The notes under the pieces: generated by a model
What the model was told of the DNA's origin: nothing
The model's input: only the letters and a program-made list of their open reading frames with translations
Databases searched by the model: none
Made by a program: the position numbers and the translations under genes
Shown: in pieces, positions 7,112 through 7,394 of the stretch
How the letters are laid out: each line of letters begins with the position of its first letter
Numbering within the stretch: position 1 is the stretch's first letter
Source: an uncultured Rikenellaceae bacterium
GTDB taxonomy: Bacteria; Bacteroidota; Bacteroidia; Bacteroidales; Rikenellaceae
Direction of reading: 5' to 3'
NCBI GenBank assembly: GCA_947054185.1
Contig: CAMRVW010000102.1
Coordinates: forward strand, 1-7,394
DNA: 7,394 bases

Positions 7112-7171
7112 ACGAAAGTTATGTGTAAAGATGTTCGACTTGGGTCTCACACCTTTACACATAACTTTCGT
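7112..7171. repeat. Perfect 19-bp inverted repeat
   Basis: ACGAAAGTTATGTGTAAAG (7112-7130) is the exact reverse complement of 7153-7171. After one mismatch, three more pairs (TGT/ACA) extend it inwards, leaving a loop of about 14 bases. On the + strand five T residues follow it (7171-7175), so it could act as a second terminator after ppdK, although the stem is A/T-rich. A small repeat element or a protein-binding palindrome is also possible. Confidence 0.85.
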
Positions 7172-7328
7172 TTTTGGCCCTGAGGGTTGGTACCTAAAGT
7201 ATGTCAAAACATGGGCCATGGCTCTCGTGGAAAGGGTGTGGAGGCGGGGCGGGAAACAATAACGGCAGTACGCAAATCATAAGGAGCAGGGCGGTAAAAT
7301 ATCGGCGGGGTGTTATCAAGGTTGTGTG

Positions 7329-7347
7329 GGCCGACCTGCGGTCGGCC
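7329..7347. repeat. GC-rich REP-like hairpin
   Basis: GGCCGACC (7329-7336) and GGTCGGCC (7340-7347) form a perfect 8-bp stem around a TGC loop. No T-run follows, so it is not a canonical intrinsic terminator. The compact GC-rich hairpin resembles repetitive extragenic palindromes, but only one copy is in this window, so a repeat family is an inference. Confidence 0.55.
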
Positions 7348-7394
7348 GCATGAGGTGCGGATTCGGGGTCGGGAGCATGGGGGATGTGATTTAA

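Larger units (their letters stand above)
7003..7394. other. Gene-free 3' end of the window with several inverted repeats
   Basis: No plausible gene is seen in these 392 bases on either strand. In order they contain a GC-rich stretch with GGGGTCCAGACCCC (7062-7075), a perfect 19-bp inverted repeat (7112-7171), a G-rich stretch, and a GC hairpin (7329-7347). This density of structure is more like non-coding repeat elements than a gene. An isolated TATTTTTG (7083-7090) resembles a -7 element, but there is no -33 match at the right distance. Confidence 0.6.

Noticed and set aside
7121..7162. DnaA-box-like CTTTACACA in both arms of the 19-bp inverted repeat
   Set aside because: It is at least one mismatch from even a relaxed DnaA consensus, occurs only as this pair, and has no DnaA, DnaN or A/T-rich unwinding context.
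7019..7219. 66-codon - strand open frame containing TPPPEGPPEAVL
   Set aside because: It runs across the perfect inverted repeat and the GC-rich structured element, has no domain features, and is best explained as a chance frame over non-coding repeat DNA.

Overview
The window looks like a chromosomal piece of a Bacteroidales bacterium (phylum Bacteroidota), possibly a gut lineage such as Muribaculaceae or Prevotellaceae; the family is a guess. Evidence: the GyrA and pyruvate phosphate dikinase sequences read as the Bacteroidota versions, the starts lack Shine-Dalgarno sequences and have A/T-rich leaders, there is an exact Bacteroidota-type promoter (TTTG, 19 bases, TAnnTTTG), and gyrA is followed by an exported TPR protein, an order I recall from Bacteroides. 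All recognised genes are on the + strand.

Layout: 1-1710 is the 3' two thirds of gyrA, with its 5' end outside the window and an in-frame TAG at 19-21. 1711-2271 has no convincing gene; its first 300 bases are purine-rich and almost lack T on the + strand. 2272-3591 encodes an exported TPR protein, followed by an intrinsic terminator. 3648-4226 is a long A/T-rich intergenic region that ends in the ppdK promoter and leader. 4227-6947 is a complete ppdK with a very strong terminator. 7003-7394 has no gene but holds a perfect 19-bp inverted repeat and GC-rich hairpins.

The three genes are core functions: DNA supercoiling, an envelope TPR protein of unknown role, and PPi-linked pyruvate/PEP interconversion. 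gyrA and the TPR gene could share a transcript, since no intrinsic terminator is visible between them; ppdK is an independent unit with its own promoter and terminator. I see no mobile element gene, CRISPR array, tRNA, rRNA or defence system. The points most worth a second look are the TAG inside gyrA, the T-depleted tract after gyrA, the perfect inverted repeat at 7112-7171, and the near-identical leaders of the TPR and ppdK genes.
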